DNA of 64,000 nt from Cryptomeria japonica (lineage: Eukaryota; Streptophyta; Pinopsida; Cupressales; Cupressaceae). A program made the translations under genes and the position numbers. Where the stretch lies: the NCBI RefSeq assembly GCF_030272615.1, contig NC_081406.1:231560396-231624395 (forward strand), in the 5' to 3' direction. Each line of letters begins with the position of its first letter. The first letter of the stretch is position 1. The notes beneath the pieces are model-generated. The model did no database searches. It saw nothing but the letters and a program-made list of their open reading frames with translations, and had not been told where the DNA came from. Shown piece after piece: positions 1 to 12,930 of the stretch.

Positions 1-99
1 ACCCATGAGTTAAAAATGACTCACGAGACTGTCGCTGTCTATATATAAAAGTCTCAGAAAATCAAATATCTGATTTCAACACTTAAATTATTTTTAAAT

Positions 100-640
100 A
101 ACATATATAATATAATAATATATTATATAATATATTATTATATTATATAATACGTATTGTATTATATTATATATATTATAATATAATATAATATTATATT
201 ATATTATATTATATTATATATTATATTATATTATATTATATTATATATTATATTATATTATATTATATATTATATTATATTATATTATATATTATATTAT
301 ATTATATTATATATAATACAATATTATATAATATATAATATAATATTATGTTATATTATATTATAATATAATATAATATTATGTTATATTATATTATAAT
401 ATAATATAATATTATATTATATTATATTATAATATATAATATAATACAATATTATATATTATATAATATAATATAATATTATATTATATAATATAATATA
501 ATATTATATTATATAATATAATATTATATTATATAATATTATATTATATTATATAATATTATATTATATTATATAATATTATATTATATTATATAATATA
601 ATATTATATTATATTATATTATATATAATACGTAACATAT
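100..640. repeat. AT-rich TATTA/TATAT low-complexity array
   Basis: About 540 bases made almost only of A and T, built from interleaved TATTA, TATAT and AATAT units with no coding capacity. A few G or C bases (ATGTTATA, ACGTAT) recur in phase, which suggests local tandem duplication. Just to the right (675-686) lies a perfect palindrome, TCGGATATCCGA. The first 100 bases show nothing recognisable. Confidence 0.85.
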
Positions 641-705
641 AATATATATTTTAAATTAAAATTACAAATAAAAATCGGATATCCGATAAAATCAGATATC
701 CAATT

Positions 706-2233
706 TTATCCGAAATCCGATTTGTGTAGGTAATTACCAGGCCAAGGTGTACTGACACACAGGCCAAGCAAAAAGTCAACACGGATTTTCGCATTTTTAG
801 GCGAGTGAGGAAGGCTATTTTTTTCACATCGCCACTTTTTGGCCCCCCTTGATCCTACACTAACCCATAACCAACTTTCATTGATCTGAGATAATAAGAA
901 ATGTCTTGTAGCATCTTCCAATTGATACATGTTTCCACCCATCTTTATCCCCATAGAAATAACAATTCTGGATGTCATAGCCACCATCCTCAAAGACAAC
1001 ATTGTAACCATTTTTTCACATTTGCCCAACACTCAAGAGATTATGATGGAGTCCTTTCATATAGTAAACATTGTCAATGTTATGCTTCCCATCAAAGGTA
1101 ATAGAACCAATTCCAACAATTTGAGCAGCGTGATCATCTCCAAATCTAACAGAACCACCATCATATTTTTCAAGATTTACAAACTTACTTTTGTCACTAG
1201 TCATATGATTTGAATGTCCACTATCAATCAACTATTCATTTCTATCTCTCCTAACATACAATGTTGAAGCAATAGTCTCAAAAATCTTAGACTTATTAGA
1301 TTTAGGTCCATCTTCTTCTACTAAGAATAAGCAATCACCATCCTCATAATCCGACTCATCATTTGAAATACCAGCATAATCTCTAACATAGTAGGCTTTC
1401 TTATTGAATTTTGTTTTGTTTTCTTTAAACTTTTGTTTTGATCCTCTTTCTGGACATCTAGATCATAATTACCAATCTTTCCACATTTAAAATATTTAAG
1501 GGGTAACATACTTTTATTTTGTTGATTCCTCTCTTCAGCTTTTCACAAAGTTTGCTTCCATGTCATCCAGACTCTGCTCATCATCTGAATCTTCATCTAC
1601 AAATTTTGATTCTTTAAAGGTTGTTTCCGATTTTGTTTTGTCTCTACCAAACTTTCTCATCTCAAATGCAGTCAAAGTGTCAAACAACTATCTAGTAAAT
1701 TTTGATGGATCATAAGTTTCCTTAATAGCTGAAATCTTGTCACTGTAACACTTTGGTAAAGTCTGCATGATCTTTTGTATCACATCCATCTCATCCAAAA
1801 CACCATCAAGACCTCTAATCTCATTTACAACATTGTTAACCTTCTGAAAATAGCTTGCAACTCCTTCACCTTCTTCCATTCTCAAATTTTCATATGTGTA
1901 TTTAGCAATCTACATCTTAGATAGATTGACTCTTTCATTTCCTTCATAAATACTTTTCAATCTTTCCCAAACTTCATAAGCAGTATATAAAGCAACAACC
2001 TTCGCCAATTCATATTTAGATAAAGCACTAAAGATAGCATACCTTGCTCACTCATTTTCTTCACATGCTTCAATCTCATCTAGTGTAGTAGGTCTATTTG
2101 TTGGTAGTGAATACTTGGTCTCCACAACTTTCCAGGTCTTGTAACTTAGAGAAATCATATATCCTCACATCTTTACTCTCCAAAAACTATAATTGGATCC
2201 TTTAAAAGTAGGAATAGTCAATTTATGTACCAT
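706..2233 (-). pseudogene. Ty1/Copia gag-protease remnant
   Basis: Read on the minus strand, a putative start (ATG complement at 2231-2233) opens a Copia polyprotein. It shows a gag segment (1688-1885) of the UBN2 type with residues like YFQKVNNVVNEIRGL, a zinc-knuckle trace (C-F-K-C-G-K near 1490), and the Copia protease start LIDSGHSNHMT followed by LLSVGQM (1016-1231). The frame is broken by several stops and shifts, and similarity fades below about 850, so integrase, RT and RNase H are missing. Gag would coat the transposition particle and the DSG protease would process the polyprotein; this copy cannot make either. The PBS and LTR lie immediately upstream in the same orientation. Confidence 0.85.
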
Positions 2234-2275
2234 AAAATCTTCTCAAGTGGTTAGACTCACTTTCTAGGAACCAAA

Positions 2276-2287
2276 GCTCTAATACCA
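2276..2287 (-). promoter_or_regulatory. Copia primer-binding site (initiator tRNA-Met)
   Basis: Read on the minus strand this is TGGTATTAGAGC, one base different from the usual plant initiator-tRNA-Met PBS TGGTATCAGAGC. It sits two bases from the LTR edge at 2290 and upstream of the gag remnant, where reverse transcription would be primed. Confidence 0.85.
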
Positions 2288-2289
2288 AT

Positions 2290-3263
2290 TGTTGAATATT
2301 CCAAGCAACTGAGAGGGGGGGTGAATCAGTTGTATATTAAAAAATATATATTTTCCCATAGAAACATATCCCGTACAAATTAAAACTCAAATTACTTAAC
2401 CATAAGTATATATGAACATGAAAGAACACACACATGAAACACCAGATATGATGTGGAAAACCCAAGGGAAAAACCACGAAGAATGTTAGTTCTTGATATG
2501 AAAACACATGTTAGGGTGACATTGGTTAAGGTGATTTTTTAAAACATGGCTCACTACCACAATTCTCAATGCATGTGGGCTCATTGCCCGACTAAAACCA
2601 CCAAAAAAAGGAGGGCTCACTACCTCGAGGAAGAAATAAAGAATCCACCACAAGGGTGCAACTGCCACACTTGCTGCAATGACAAAACAAACCCTAGGCT
2701 CACTACTACTAGTACCAAACAACATTAGCATACAACCATACCGATCAACCACTTTGTATCAATAAAGATAGATATTTCTTTTATAATCAACTTCCTTCTA
2801 TGAATCCTTCTATATGTATTTCATTTCAACAATTCTTTATATATAATGATCTCCAAAATAGATTTTCCAAGTCAGTCAAGGAGATAATAAAACACAATTC
2901 AAAATAAGTCTTCACTAAGCATTCCTATGGTGGAACGAAATGAGAAGTGAACCACACCATAATGAAACAACATATTATCTAAACACCTAGATCAACCGGA
3001 TTAAGAAAGAACATATCCAAAAACACATTTTCAGAGCACATCAACACATGCTGATCAAAATCACAAAGATACATGCATGACTAGCATAAATCCAAAAATG
3101 TAATAAGAGAACCAAAAATGCAAAGTAATGCATAGCAATGCGGAGCTCTGCAAAATCTGTTAGGCAATCATCATTGTCATTGTATAGACTTCTAGAGAAC
3201 AACTTACGGACCATCAAAACATGAGAGTAGCATCTCAAAGCAATATCCAACAACATGCCAACA
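2290..3263 (-). repeat. Copia LTR, 5' LTR of the remnant (right edge tentative)
   Basis: The inner edge is firm: TGTTG at 2290 directly follows the PBS. The first 40 bases on the plus strand, with the G7 run and GTGAATCAGT, match the edge of the solo LTR at 14587, so the two belong to related families. The outer edge is inferred from CCAACA at 3258-3263, which would give the inverted termini TGTTG...CAACA and a 974-bp LTR, close to the 927 bp of the related solo LTR. No TSD can be shown because the other end of the element is lost. Confidence 0.55.
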
Positions 3264-3493
3264 ATTCATGAATATATCTACAACAAGTCAAAAAATCCAG
3301 AGCAAAACTAAACACTGAAATACAAAACTAGTACATTAACATCAATGACAATCATACTAAAACAATGTAATCAACTTCACATTTGCAACAAGCCTGCCTC
3401 CAGTTGACCTTCAAATTCATTGTTGATTCCCAAAAGCTGAGTGTTGAAGTAAGTAGTGCAATTGATCAAAATTTGTAGTCCATCACCCCAAAA

Positions 3494-4000
3494 GTGTTTG
3501 AGTCTAGATTATTGATTAAAATTTTATACATAGTGGCCAATGATTCTCTAGTTACAACAAGCATAGGAGATCACGGATGGGCTGCCAAGAAGGAAAATGA
3601 GTTTATTAACTGTAACAGAGAAACTCTTAAGGATAGGAAATGCTTGACTTCATTAACAACCACTAAATCTTGTATGATGAGGCAATTCAAACAATTCGTG
3701 CACTTGGGGTTGCCATCTCCTTTCCTCCCTAATAATTCAAAAGCAGCAAAAGAACAAATTTCACAACTTTTGGAGCAACGTCAACAGGATCAGTCAATAT
3801 TTTAGTCACTTGGCCAAATTTTGGATGCTTTAGAAATCAAGAATATTATTCACCCTCTGGCTCAACTCAATTCCCAGCTCGAGTTGGCATTTAGAATGCT
3901 AAGTGATTTATCTTTCAAAGAAATGATCAAGTTGGATCAAGAATACAAGAATTTACAAGCTCAGACACAACCCTCTGAAGCCAAATGGTTTCCCTTGTAG
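3494..4000 (+). pseudogene. Unrecognised ORF with one in-frame TAG
   Basis: An open frame of 103 codons ends at TAG (3803-3805) and continues in the same frame for another 65 codons to TAG at 3998-4000. The C-terminal half is rich in Leu, Gln and Glu (QLNSQLELAFRMLSDL) and could be helical. I do not recognise the family. The single stop in a long frame argues for a decayed coding sequence, probably of a mobile element, since nothing nearby looks like a host gene. The rest of 3264-4426 holds nothing I can name. Confidence 0.35.
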
Positions 4001-4426
4001 GCAGTGCTTTCAAAGCTTTGATGTTTCAATTTTGATTTTTCATCCTAGTCTATGTAACTACAGATTTTGGGTCCTCATCTCTGCATGCAATATTCTTAGA
4101 TAAGTTGCCAAAAGTTGTGGATATAATTCATAACTTCTCTTTCAAGCCCTTTAAGTGCATGGGTTTTTTGTCCTTCGTGATCTCAAGGTTAATTCAAGTT
4201 GTTCTCCATGAAAGCCACATGTCAGCTAGGCCCATTTTTAAAAAATGTTTTCCGCATTGATCTTTCGGAGCTCCGCTAGACTACCATGTGTTCTTTCCTC
4301 GTATGACTCTCCTGAGCAATTTTGTGCTATAAGTCCCATATGCATGGGGGCACCACGTGTTGACTCCACAAGAGTTTAAGAGGAAAATAAATAAAAGGTG
4401 TTGAAAAGCTCGACTCTTATGCCATG

Positions 4427-4750
4427 CATGGGGGCTTCACTGGCTAGACAATATTATATCATGTGCATTCATATTGGGGGGTTTAACATCCCAAAAATGA
4501 GGGTACAATATATTGCCTATTAGTGAAAATAGGGCATTTTTTTATTCGGGCTATGAAAAAATGCAATATTTGGCGGGCTATGAAAAAATGCAATATTTGG
4601 CAAAAATGGGGGGGCTTTTAATTCAACCTATGTATTGGGAGGGGGTGACAAAAAGGAGTTTAGGGCAATATTTTTTCAAAATAGGGGGATTCTTTAGTAT
4701 GCCAAGAATGCACATGCTATAACCCAAGTTCACTAAGTGAAGCCCCCATG
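4427..4750. mobile_element. TIR element, copy 1 (non-autonomous)
   Basis: A 324-bp non-coding element bounded by perfect inverted ends CATGGGGGCTTCACT (left) and its complement (right). Similarity between the two arms extends patchily to a shared CATGTGCATTC about 40 bases in. It is clearly homologous along its length to the copy at 21820-22113. Internally a 26-bp unit containing CTATGAAAAAATGCAATA is duplicated in tandem (about 4548-4603). No clear TSD is visible here; the flanks share only TGCCA. Confidence 0.8.
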
Positions 4751-4880
4751 GTGCCACATGGTGTCCCAACTGGTAAAATGAATAAGTTGTCACATGTTAG
4801 AAAGGTGAAGTTCCTAGGATTTTCATAGACAGATTTTTTTCAGTGGTTCGATCAAGTGCCAGGTGTTCTCCTAGGGAAAC

Positions 4881-5054
4881 ATGATGGCAGACACAAGGAA
4901 TCGATCTTTTGAAGCAGTTGTAGTAGAAATGATGACTCTTGATGATGGAGAAGCATGCTCACAAGGAAAAAAAGTTGTAACATCTCAAGATGGTAATATC
5001 CATGTGATAAATTTTCATAATCTGTTTTGTTGCCTCAAGTATCCCAATTCATGA
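4881..5054 (+). CDS. Small ORF, 57 codons, unknown
   Basis: An uninterrupted frame MMADTRNRSFEAVVVEMM... to TGA at 5052-5054. The composition looks protein-like (acidic patch LDDGE, mixed residues), but there is no known motif and no neighbour that supports it. It could be a fragment of an element-encoded protein. Confidence 0.15.
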   Translation: MMADTRNRSFEAVVVEMMTLDDGEACSQGKKVVTSQDGNIHVINFHNLFCCLKYPNS

Positions 5055-6527
5055 AGGAGAGATTTTTAAGGCGAAAGGGTTGTCAATTGTGGGGGGGTCA
5101 CTCTCAGAGGAATGATTTTTCATAGTTTACTCTTGACCTTAGCACTATTATTTTTGAAATTTTATGCAAGTCGTTGTGTCAATTTTTGGCCTTTGTCTTT
5201 GTTTTATTGCATTTTCTAGCAAAATTATGTTCTATGTCAAATTAGGCTAAATGTTAAGACTTTGTAATTTGAATTTTGGCTTTTGTGGTTTAATATAGTT
5301 CCCACAAGTTGAATCATGTCTGGTACTCTTTCATTTTTTGTGGTAATTATGTAGTAAAACTACATTATGCTAAATAAGTGAATTCTAAATGATGAGTCAT
5401 TTCTTTGCAATAAATGTATGGTTAATGAGCCTTTGGTTATGCTTCTAAATTATGACAATTCTATTCTCTTTGAGTCCTAAACACTAAAAATTCGGCGCAT
5501 TGTCATAGTTTAGTCAAATTGTTAAGTTTTATTTTTCCCTTTTCCTCTAGCATGAAGAGTCAACTTCTAAATCTTGGAGGTTGTCCAGTGAAGTGCAATT
5601 GGTTCCCCATTCACTGAATTTCCCATAAGGTTATTTTCCTGAAGTGCAATTTTAGGAATCAACAATGCACATTGTCTTTTTTTATTATAGTTACTCTCAT
5701 TCTCTTGAAAATTATAAAATTTAAAATGTTTGTTCAATACCTATATGATAGGGCTCGCATAGCTCTTAGTGTGTCTTAGAACTCCATTCACACTCCATGT
5801 TTCTCCTCACCCTATGAAACACGTAGTTAACTCCATTGGGGTCCCTTTGTCATAAGAGGTGATAATATTTCAATATCAATCATCTTGGGGCAGTAACATA
5901 ATTCTTTCTTTCTTCTATGCTTGGGGGACAAGAATATTATCTTCTCTCTTCTCTCTCTCTAAGATTTCACTATTTTAGGGGTTCCATTTTTCATACTTTG
6001 ATGTCCTTTCTTACATGAAATGACATGTCTCTTATGATTAATTTGTCCTTAGGGGAGTTTGTGATTGTTCATTCTAATTCTCTCTTTCTCTCTTTGAAAA
6101 TTACCTCTTCTTTAGAGTTGCATTTTCCATATCTTGATGTATTTTCTTGCATAGAATGTTCCTTCATATGAGTACATTGTGCATTTCTTATGTCTAATCT
6201 CTCCTTAGAAGGTGTAATTTTTCTCATTTTCCCTATGCTTGGGGGGCATTGATCCTTCTCCTATCCTTTCTAAGGATCCCCTTTTTCCTTTGTTGAGTGG
6301 TGTTTGTTTATGATTTGATGTCCATTCCTTGTGTTAATTTGTTGTTTTCTCAAAGATTCTCTCTTATGCAATAGGTGTGTATCCTTGACTACAACCTCTT
6401 TTTCACTTGGCAATCTATATCTACTATAAACAAACCCTTCACTTTGAGCCAAAAGTGTGTCATCTTTTATCAAGAATCTCTTTAACCTAAACATAGAGGG
6501 AAGGTAGGCATCTTAGAAGATATAATG

Positions 6528-6980
6528 TTTGTTCAAGAAACTCCTCTTGGAGGTAGTTGTCTTTTGAACAAAGATCTCTTCTCCTCTAATGATCCTATTT
6601 ATACTTGTTGCAAGATATCTCTTTCAACTATCTTATCCTTTCTTGTAAGAGTATTGCCTCTTTAGCTTGGATTTAAGGAACATTGTTGCCTAAAGGATAT
6701 CTCCTTAGTGTTGAACGTGGACATCCTTGCTTCTAGGGGAACATATTTCCCTCTTTGCACCATATTGTTTGTGTAAGAAACACCTCTTGGAGGTAGATGT
6801 CTTTTGAACAAAGATATATTCTCCTCTAATGATCCTATTTACACTTGTTGCAAGATATCTATTTTTCAACTATCTTATCCTTGCTTCTAAGAGTATTGCC
6901 TCTTTATCTTGGATTTATGAATATTTTTGCCTAAAGGATATCTTCTTGGTGTTGAACGTGGGTCTCTTTGTTTCTAGCTT
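6528..6980. repeat. Tandem duplication, about 240-bp unit
   Basis: Two adjacent, diverged copies, each running from GTTTGT..AAGAAAC.CCTCTTGGAGGTAG through GATCCTATTTA.ACTTGTTGC to GTGTTGAACGTGG. Unit 1 is about 6528-6766 and unit 2 about 6769-6980. Indels and substitutions are obvious by eye, so the duplication is not recent. Confidence 0.85.
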
Positions 6981-7094
6981 CATTAATACATCAACATTGG
7001 TCTATGTTGACATCTTAAGGGCGGGGAAATATATTGCCCTCTTTGTACCATATTTTACTATATTTTTGCAATGTCTTAAATGGGGTGTTCATTC

Positions 7095-7590
7095 TCGAAC
7101 TGGGGAAAACAAACTCTCACATGAGATGCTTCATACCCAAAACTAGAGGCAACATTTATATATGGCTTATACAGGGTGCACATCCTTTAAATAAAAACAA
7201 ACAAACTCTTACACGAGATGTCCTCAAACCCAAGCATATATTTGTCAAAGACGAGGTTACACATTCTCAAAACTAGAGAAAACAAACTCTTACACGAGAT
7301 GTTCCCGATACCAGACACACATTCACATTTTCATTTCATTTATTAATAGGTTGTTGCATGCTCGAAACCAAAGAAAAAAAAACTCTTATATAATATTCTT
7401 AAAACCTAAAACTAGACATCACTTGCACACACACATGAGGATGAATGGAACTAGAAAAACACAACTAGACTATTCCTACTCTCCTCCCCAACATATATCA
7501 CCTAGAAAAACACATCCAGAATGTGTATCCATGTCCTCTCTAATTCTTCTTCTCATGGATCACCTAGAAAAACACTTCTAGAATGTGTAT
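7095..7590. repeat. Short interspersed repeats ACTCTTACACGAGATG and CACCTAGAAAAACAC
   Basis: The motif AACAAACTCTTACACGAGATG, with variants, recurs about every 60-130 bases (near 7107, 7199, 7283 and 7373). A second unit, CACCTAGAAAAACAC plus a following AGAATGTGTATCCATG, occurs twice (near 7499 and 7560). It is an old tandem array with no coding meaning that I can see. Confidence 0.7.
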
Positions 7591-8022
7591 CCATGCTTCC
7601 CATTTTCTTCTCATGATCTCATCACTTTTCTATTTGTATTTCATGGTTAATGCATTCTCTTGCTCTTTTTATGTCATCACTTGTGCCTTGAGATAGAATT
7701 TTTAAGAATGATATTAGTGGTTGAGACATTTTGATATCAAGGTCTCTTCAACTAGTTATATTGAGGTCTTATTTTTTATTTTTAGCTTTTGTGTCGTGTG
7801 TTTTTACATGTTGTCTTTGTTTGTATTTGTTTGCCTTTTTTGTCTTGGTTTGTATGCCCTTGGATGCAATTGAGTGCGTTAAGATCCTAATATTGAGGGC
7901 TTCATTCCTCAAAATTAGTGAGGTCTTATACTCCTTTTGATTTTGCTCCTAATTTCTCCTATCTTTCAGCCTTTCATCTACTTTACCACAAGTATTTTCA
8001 TAGGCTCATCCTCCTATTAAAC

Positions 8023-8600
8023 TGGGGGCTAAATGTAGCATCATAAATTATCATCGGGCCAATCTACACCTCATGTTTGTGCCCCTACTTTAATGTATCT
8101 TATCCTCATCACTTATCTAGGTTCATTTTGTGCTTATATTCCTATTTTGATGCCATGAACACACACTGATGGATTCCCTAGTGGGGTACCCTTCTCCCTA
8201 AGGCTTCATTTTGGTCCCTTATGTAAAAGGAGCATCATGTCCCTCTTAGTGGGGCCCAAATTTGTAGTAGGGCAAGGATACTATCTCTCTGGTTGAAATT
8301 CATCTTTGTGGCTCTGCATGACCATTAGAGGTTGGCCTAATCAGTAATTTACACTTATTATTTTGTGTGTTAGGTTCTAGGGTTAGAGGCTTACATGGAC
8401 ATGTTGTTAGCTCCCATGGTATTCACTATGGATATTTAGACTCATGGTGCCCAACTATTTCCTTATGCTAATTTTGTAGCTGAATAAATTCATGAAAATT
8501 TAGCCTCTATCAAGAGAGATGGTGAGATTTTTTTTTCAAGCATTATTTGTTGTTGATTTATTTAATTATTTTTAATGGTCAAGTAATGTTTTTATGGTCA
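8023..8600 (+). repeat. Probable polypurine tract and start of a 3' LTR
   Basis: TGGGGGCTAAA at 8023-8033 is followed at 8034 by TGTAGCATCATAAATTATC. A G-rich purine tract directly before a TGTA start is the normal 3' junction of a plus-strand gypsy-type element, with its internal DNA to the left. The right edge of this LTR is not visible, so the end given is nominal, and no matching 5' LTR lies in the window. Confidence 0.45.
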
Positions 8601-8783
8601 AAATCACTAAGGATTCAAGATACTCATCGCCATGGAGATTTGTGCACTATGCAAATGTGGACTTCAGTATGAGACAATAGGTATGATAGATCACATTATT
8701 TGATATTTGAATATTTATTTGTGAATAAGTTGTACATTTTGTTTGGCCACTCATGTGATTATTGTTTGTCACCAGAGATTTAA

Positions 8784-9558
8784 ATATTTTTAAGACCCAA
8801 GGAATATAATTCAAAACTACAAATTAGTCATAACTGGGATGATTGGTATGCATTCAAGGATTGTACCAAGATTATAGTATATGGATATGAGGGAACTTTG
8901 TATTTGTTGCCACAAACTATACCAAAGAGGGTAGCCTATTTAGAAACTATAAGATAGTTGATTGATTCTAATTTCTTGCATTTGAGCTCCCAACATAAAC
9001 AGTCTTTTTTGCCAGGAACTTTATGTTTTGGTGATTTTACAGTCAATTCAACCAAAGGATATGGTTTGATTAAGGAGAAGCTTGATCAATACCATTTGCC
9101 ACTAGGTTACCCTAAAAAGAATTTTGACCCAAATAATTTTATTTCAAATGCTAGAATGGCCCAAAGATTGAGGGCTTATTCTCATGTGTATTGGGTTCAT
9201 GATAATTTGATTAAAAATTTGCCTAGGGATGTTGCCATGAAAAGGATTAGTAAGTATAATAGGATCATAGCTTCTATAAAGTGGAAAATAAAGCATGATT
9301 TGTCATACAAAGGTGCATTTAGTAATGTTGAATATTTGGAATGGAGATGTGAAATGATGTTTCAAAAGGAAGAAGAATTGGTGAGCGGTGTACCTTCTCC
9401 TATATTTTCAAAGTTAGGAGATGTCCTAGATGAATACTTAGTGTAATAGGTTCAAGTTGAAACAGTTGTTCCTTTAGCCCACATGTCTCCTCAACCCACT
9501 CTAGAGGTTGTTTTCTCTATTGATCCAGATGATTTTGATGGAGAGGATGATCATTAAA
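8784..9558 (+). pseudogene. Unrecognised ORF of about 255 codons with two in-frame TAG stops
   Basis: A single frame runs from about 8784 (RPKEYNSKLQISHNWDDWYAF) to TAA at 9556-9558, interrupted only by TAG at 8953-8955 and 9444-9446. The middle contains YSHVYWVHDNLIKNLPRD and the tail is acidic (DPDDFDGEDDH). I do not recognise the family. The upstream limit is uncertain. The ORF ends about 50 bases before a polypurine tract, as a 3' accessory ORF of a retroelement would. A host-gene exon is less likely. Confidence 0.5.
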
Positions 9559-9606
9559 ATTACTTTAAGCCTATTATGACACCATAAATCAAGAATATGA
9601 GAACCC

Positions 9607-9676
9607 TTAAGAGGGGGATGTTATTCAAATTGAACCTTTAGGTCAATTGTCAAGGTGATGTCAAGAATTTAGGTAG
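9607..9676 (+). repeat. Probable polypurine tract and LTR start, cut by the chromovirus
   Basis: TTAAGAGGGGGA is followed at 9619 by TGTTATTCAAATTG. Only 58 bases of the putative LTR remain before the chromovirus begins at 9677, so the remainder should lie beyond the right end of the window. The base pairs GGTAG (9672-9676) would be one half of the chromovirus TSD. Confidence 0.4.
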
Positions 9677-11479
9677 CATAATGCCTGCCAAAATATCCTA
9701 TAAAAACTAACCAACTAAACAAATAAAATAGAGATTATTTTTTTATTTTTCTAAAAATCTACTCTCCACATGCATAACTAACATAATATCCAATAAATGT
9801 ATACATAATTAAATCAAGAACACAATAATATAACAACACAAGTGGAAATAAACTCTCTACACATAGATATTATTCGTAGGGTATATCAATGCCATTACTT
9901 AACATAACACTAAGAACATGAATATAAATAAGATCGTAGAAATTTTACCATATTCTATTCCTCAATCAATTCTAACATTGATTCCCTTCAAGAACATATG
10001 AAAACATCCATTAACAATACTACTAACTTGCCACTACAACCCAATTACCATTAATATCTTAGATTCATTTTAATAAACCAAATCCAAATGTTCCTACCCC
10101 ATAATTTCTTAATCTAGAACATAACTAATCCATTTTCATAAGAGAATAACTACACCATCTAGAATGTTACTTATTTCATAATTTTATCCAATAAATTAAG
10201 ATCAATGAGAGTACATCATCAAATACCAACAAGAACCATAATCACTACCATAAGAATAATCATCCATTACATAGCATGTCTTACAAGATCAAGATACATA
10301 GCCTAAAACTAAAAATATGGATATCTCATAATATGATACAATGATGTCTTTCCAATCCACAAGAGTACATAACAATCTGCACCAAGAATCCAAGTACAAG
10401 TTGAAGAGACAAAAAAACCCGCATCCACACACTCAAGCATCCAACGAAGAGAAAATCAAAATGGAAGAAGGCATAAAACCACCCAACCATGTGGAATCAA
10501 CAAAGGAACCACCCCCCATGCTCTAAACAATGACACAAGGCCCCACACAAACTCTAAACTGAAGCTAACACCTAACTATCAAGGGACATGAACATAGAAA
10601 TATCCACAACTAAATGTAATCACAAAGACATAACCACATCCACATCACAAGGCTCAACCAACAAAGTACAGAAATAAAAAATGCAAGAGGCTTCCCAACT
10701 AACAAGGCATAAGGAACTAGGAAACACGTAATGAAGGGTGTCATCACATGTTATCACCATAAAAATAGGGAGATCCTTAGATCTTACGCCCTGACACCCA
10801 TGATACCCATGCAGAACTATCTCAACCTTTGAGAGAATCAAGGGAGTTCAGTTTGCCTCTCCAAGGCCTTCCTAATCTCATCTCGAGTCTGTACTAGCAC
10901 TCCAGAGCCATGAGTGGGGCACCAAAACATTTTATTATCTTGTATTGATGAATTCTTAATACCCAACCCATCTAAATTAATTATTAAAGTTATCACTTTT
11001 TTAACAAGCAAACTTCCAATGAGATTTAATGGCGGTATAGATCTCTAAGCATCCTTACAAGGAAGCTCCTGGTAAACCATCTCTCGTGACCCCGGAACTC
11101 ACTTGAAATCTCACTCTTCCAAACCATGTTCCAATACCTTAGGGTAAAATAATATATATAAACAAGGCTCTACCATAATAATCACATGATAGCCATTAGT
11201 ACAAATTTACAAACTGGCATAATGCCAAATTATCATAGCTCACATCATCTAACTCTAATCAAGAGCCATAATAGAAAACACAATAATCACAAGAAAGGCA
11301 TAAATCATCTTGCCCCAGCCATAGAATACCAATATCCAATTTTGATCAAGGAAGACATCCTAGAAACATCATAGGAAAATCGAAACATCCAAAAAAACCT
11401 GCCTCTAGACTAACAGAAATCAAGCTAGATTACAAAAATGACCATAGATAGAAAATTAAGTAGACTGACTCGCATATAT

Positions 11480-11790
11480 AGATTGTAATAGCACATATAC
11501 AACAAGCACTAGTGCCTTCATTAACTAGAACAGTTCTTATAAACCATGGATTCATTCATCCACAAAATATTATGGTGCCTGTAATAGCCAATATGGCACT
11601 TTTGCTTCGCAGACTAGTGCATATACAACATCCTATAACGCATATAGATCACAGAGTAGGCTTATGAGCCACAAAATAACACATCCACTTAATTAGGCAA
11701 AGCATACACTAGACAGAGTAGTGCATACACAAGATAATATAGTGTATATAACTATTACATTAGCACATATACTTGCAATGACTTAGACAT
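11480..11790. repeat. TAGYRCATATAC motif cluster inside the LTR
   Basis: Variants of TAGTGCATATAC or ACGCATATAG recur near 11490, 11607, 11634, 11726, 11748 and 11765. The matching part of the other LTR (56025-56315) has a similar set with different spacings. The core resembles the TAGCGCAT octamer of the tRNA-Lys element. Confidence 0.65.
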
Positions 11791-12730
11791 GGAACGATAA
11801 TACACGATTAAGTTCAAAGATGACTCAAATATATTTTATGACATCAATTGACACTCACAAGGGCATAACGCAATCTAGAATTGTAAAACATAGCATAATT
11901 CCAAAGATGGACAACTTAAACCATCGACAAAACTCTCTCAACATAACACAATAAACTCATATACAACAATATGAATAAACAAAATATAATACATGACGAA
12001 ATATAGACACAGAAGCCTGGCAATACAATAATCAAAAATCATAATAATAAGAAGAATACACACAAACCGCTACAAGAAACACAGACACATGCCAAGTCTA
12101 AGATAATACACAAAATGAAGATCCCCAAAACTCCATTGTCGACAATCCATATACAAAATAAAATCACAGTGATGCTAAAGCACAAAAACTAAATCTTAAT
12201 CATACAACAATCATCTTTTCACACGCAAATGATGAAATCAATCTTTTCAAATTTAAAATGCAAAGGTATACAATCTCCAACCTGGAATTTTGAAGTAATG
12301 GATAGAAGAAAGTTGCAGAAGAGCAATCCACAACTTCAATCCGACCAAGACCAACTCCAACCTTTATGCATGCGCAGAAAACTCCATTTCGAGCCAAAGC
12401 AATAAAAAGTCAATAAAATCTTCAATCAAGCAATCTCCCAAAAATCTCAAAACCCAATATTTATATCGATTAAAAATAATAACCCATCACAGCCAACTCC
12501 AAATAATAGAAAATATAGTAAATTCTACCAACCATCATGACAAACGAAATAAAATAATAATATCTCCAAATTCAATACTCACAACCAATAGAAGAAGAAG
12601 GTAAGTAAGATAACTAATTACCAAATGAGTGAAATATTAAACAATAAATAAATAAATAAACCAATAACCAATAAATAAATAAATAAATCAAATACCATAA
12701 ATAATATTAAAGGCTCAATTAATATAAGCC

Positions 12731-12930
12731 CACAAAATAAACATCAACACATAATAAACCCTCAATAATAAAATATAAAAAATATTAAATATTAAGACCG
12801 ATCATTAATTTTAATTTTGTTATTATAGCCCACAAAATAAACATCAACACATAATAAACCCTCAATAATAAAATGTAAAAAATATTTAATATTAAGACCA
12901 ATCATTAATTTCAATTTTGTTATTATTAAA
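12731..12930. repeat. 100-bp tandem duplication within the 3' LTR
   Basis: The block starting CACAAAATAAACATCAACAC at 12731 is repeated at 12831 with few differences. The corresponding place in the other LTR (about 57255-57355) has one copy only, so the duplication arose in this LTR after insertion. Confidence 0.9.

Larger units (their letters stand above)
4751..8022. other. Long stretch without a recognisable gene
   Basis: About 3.3 kb, rich in T on the plus strand, with no convincing long coding frame. It contains diverged duplications (ATGCTTGGGGG blocks near 5920 and 6235, and the arrays at 6528-6980 and 7095-7590) and ends in a polypurine tract. This is the profile of the non-coding 3' part of a long retrotransposon, read to the right. 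Confidence 0.4.

Noticed and set aside
706-1032. 108-codon minus-strand ORF as a separate gene
   Set aside because: Part of it is the out-of-frame Copia protease region and the rest has no similarity that I can see.
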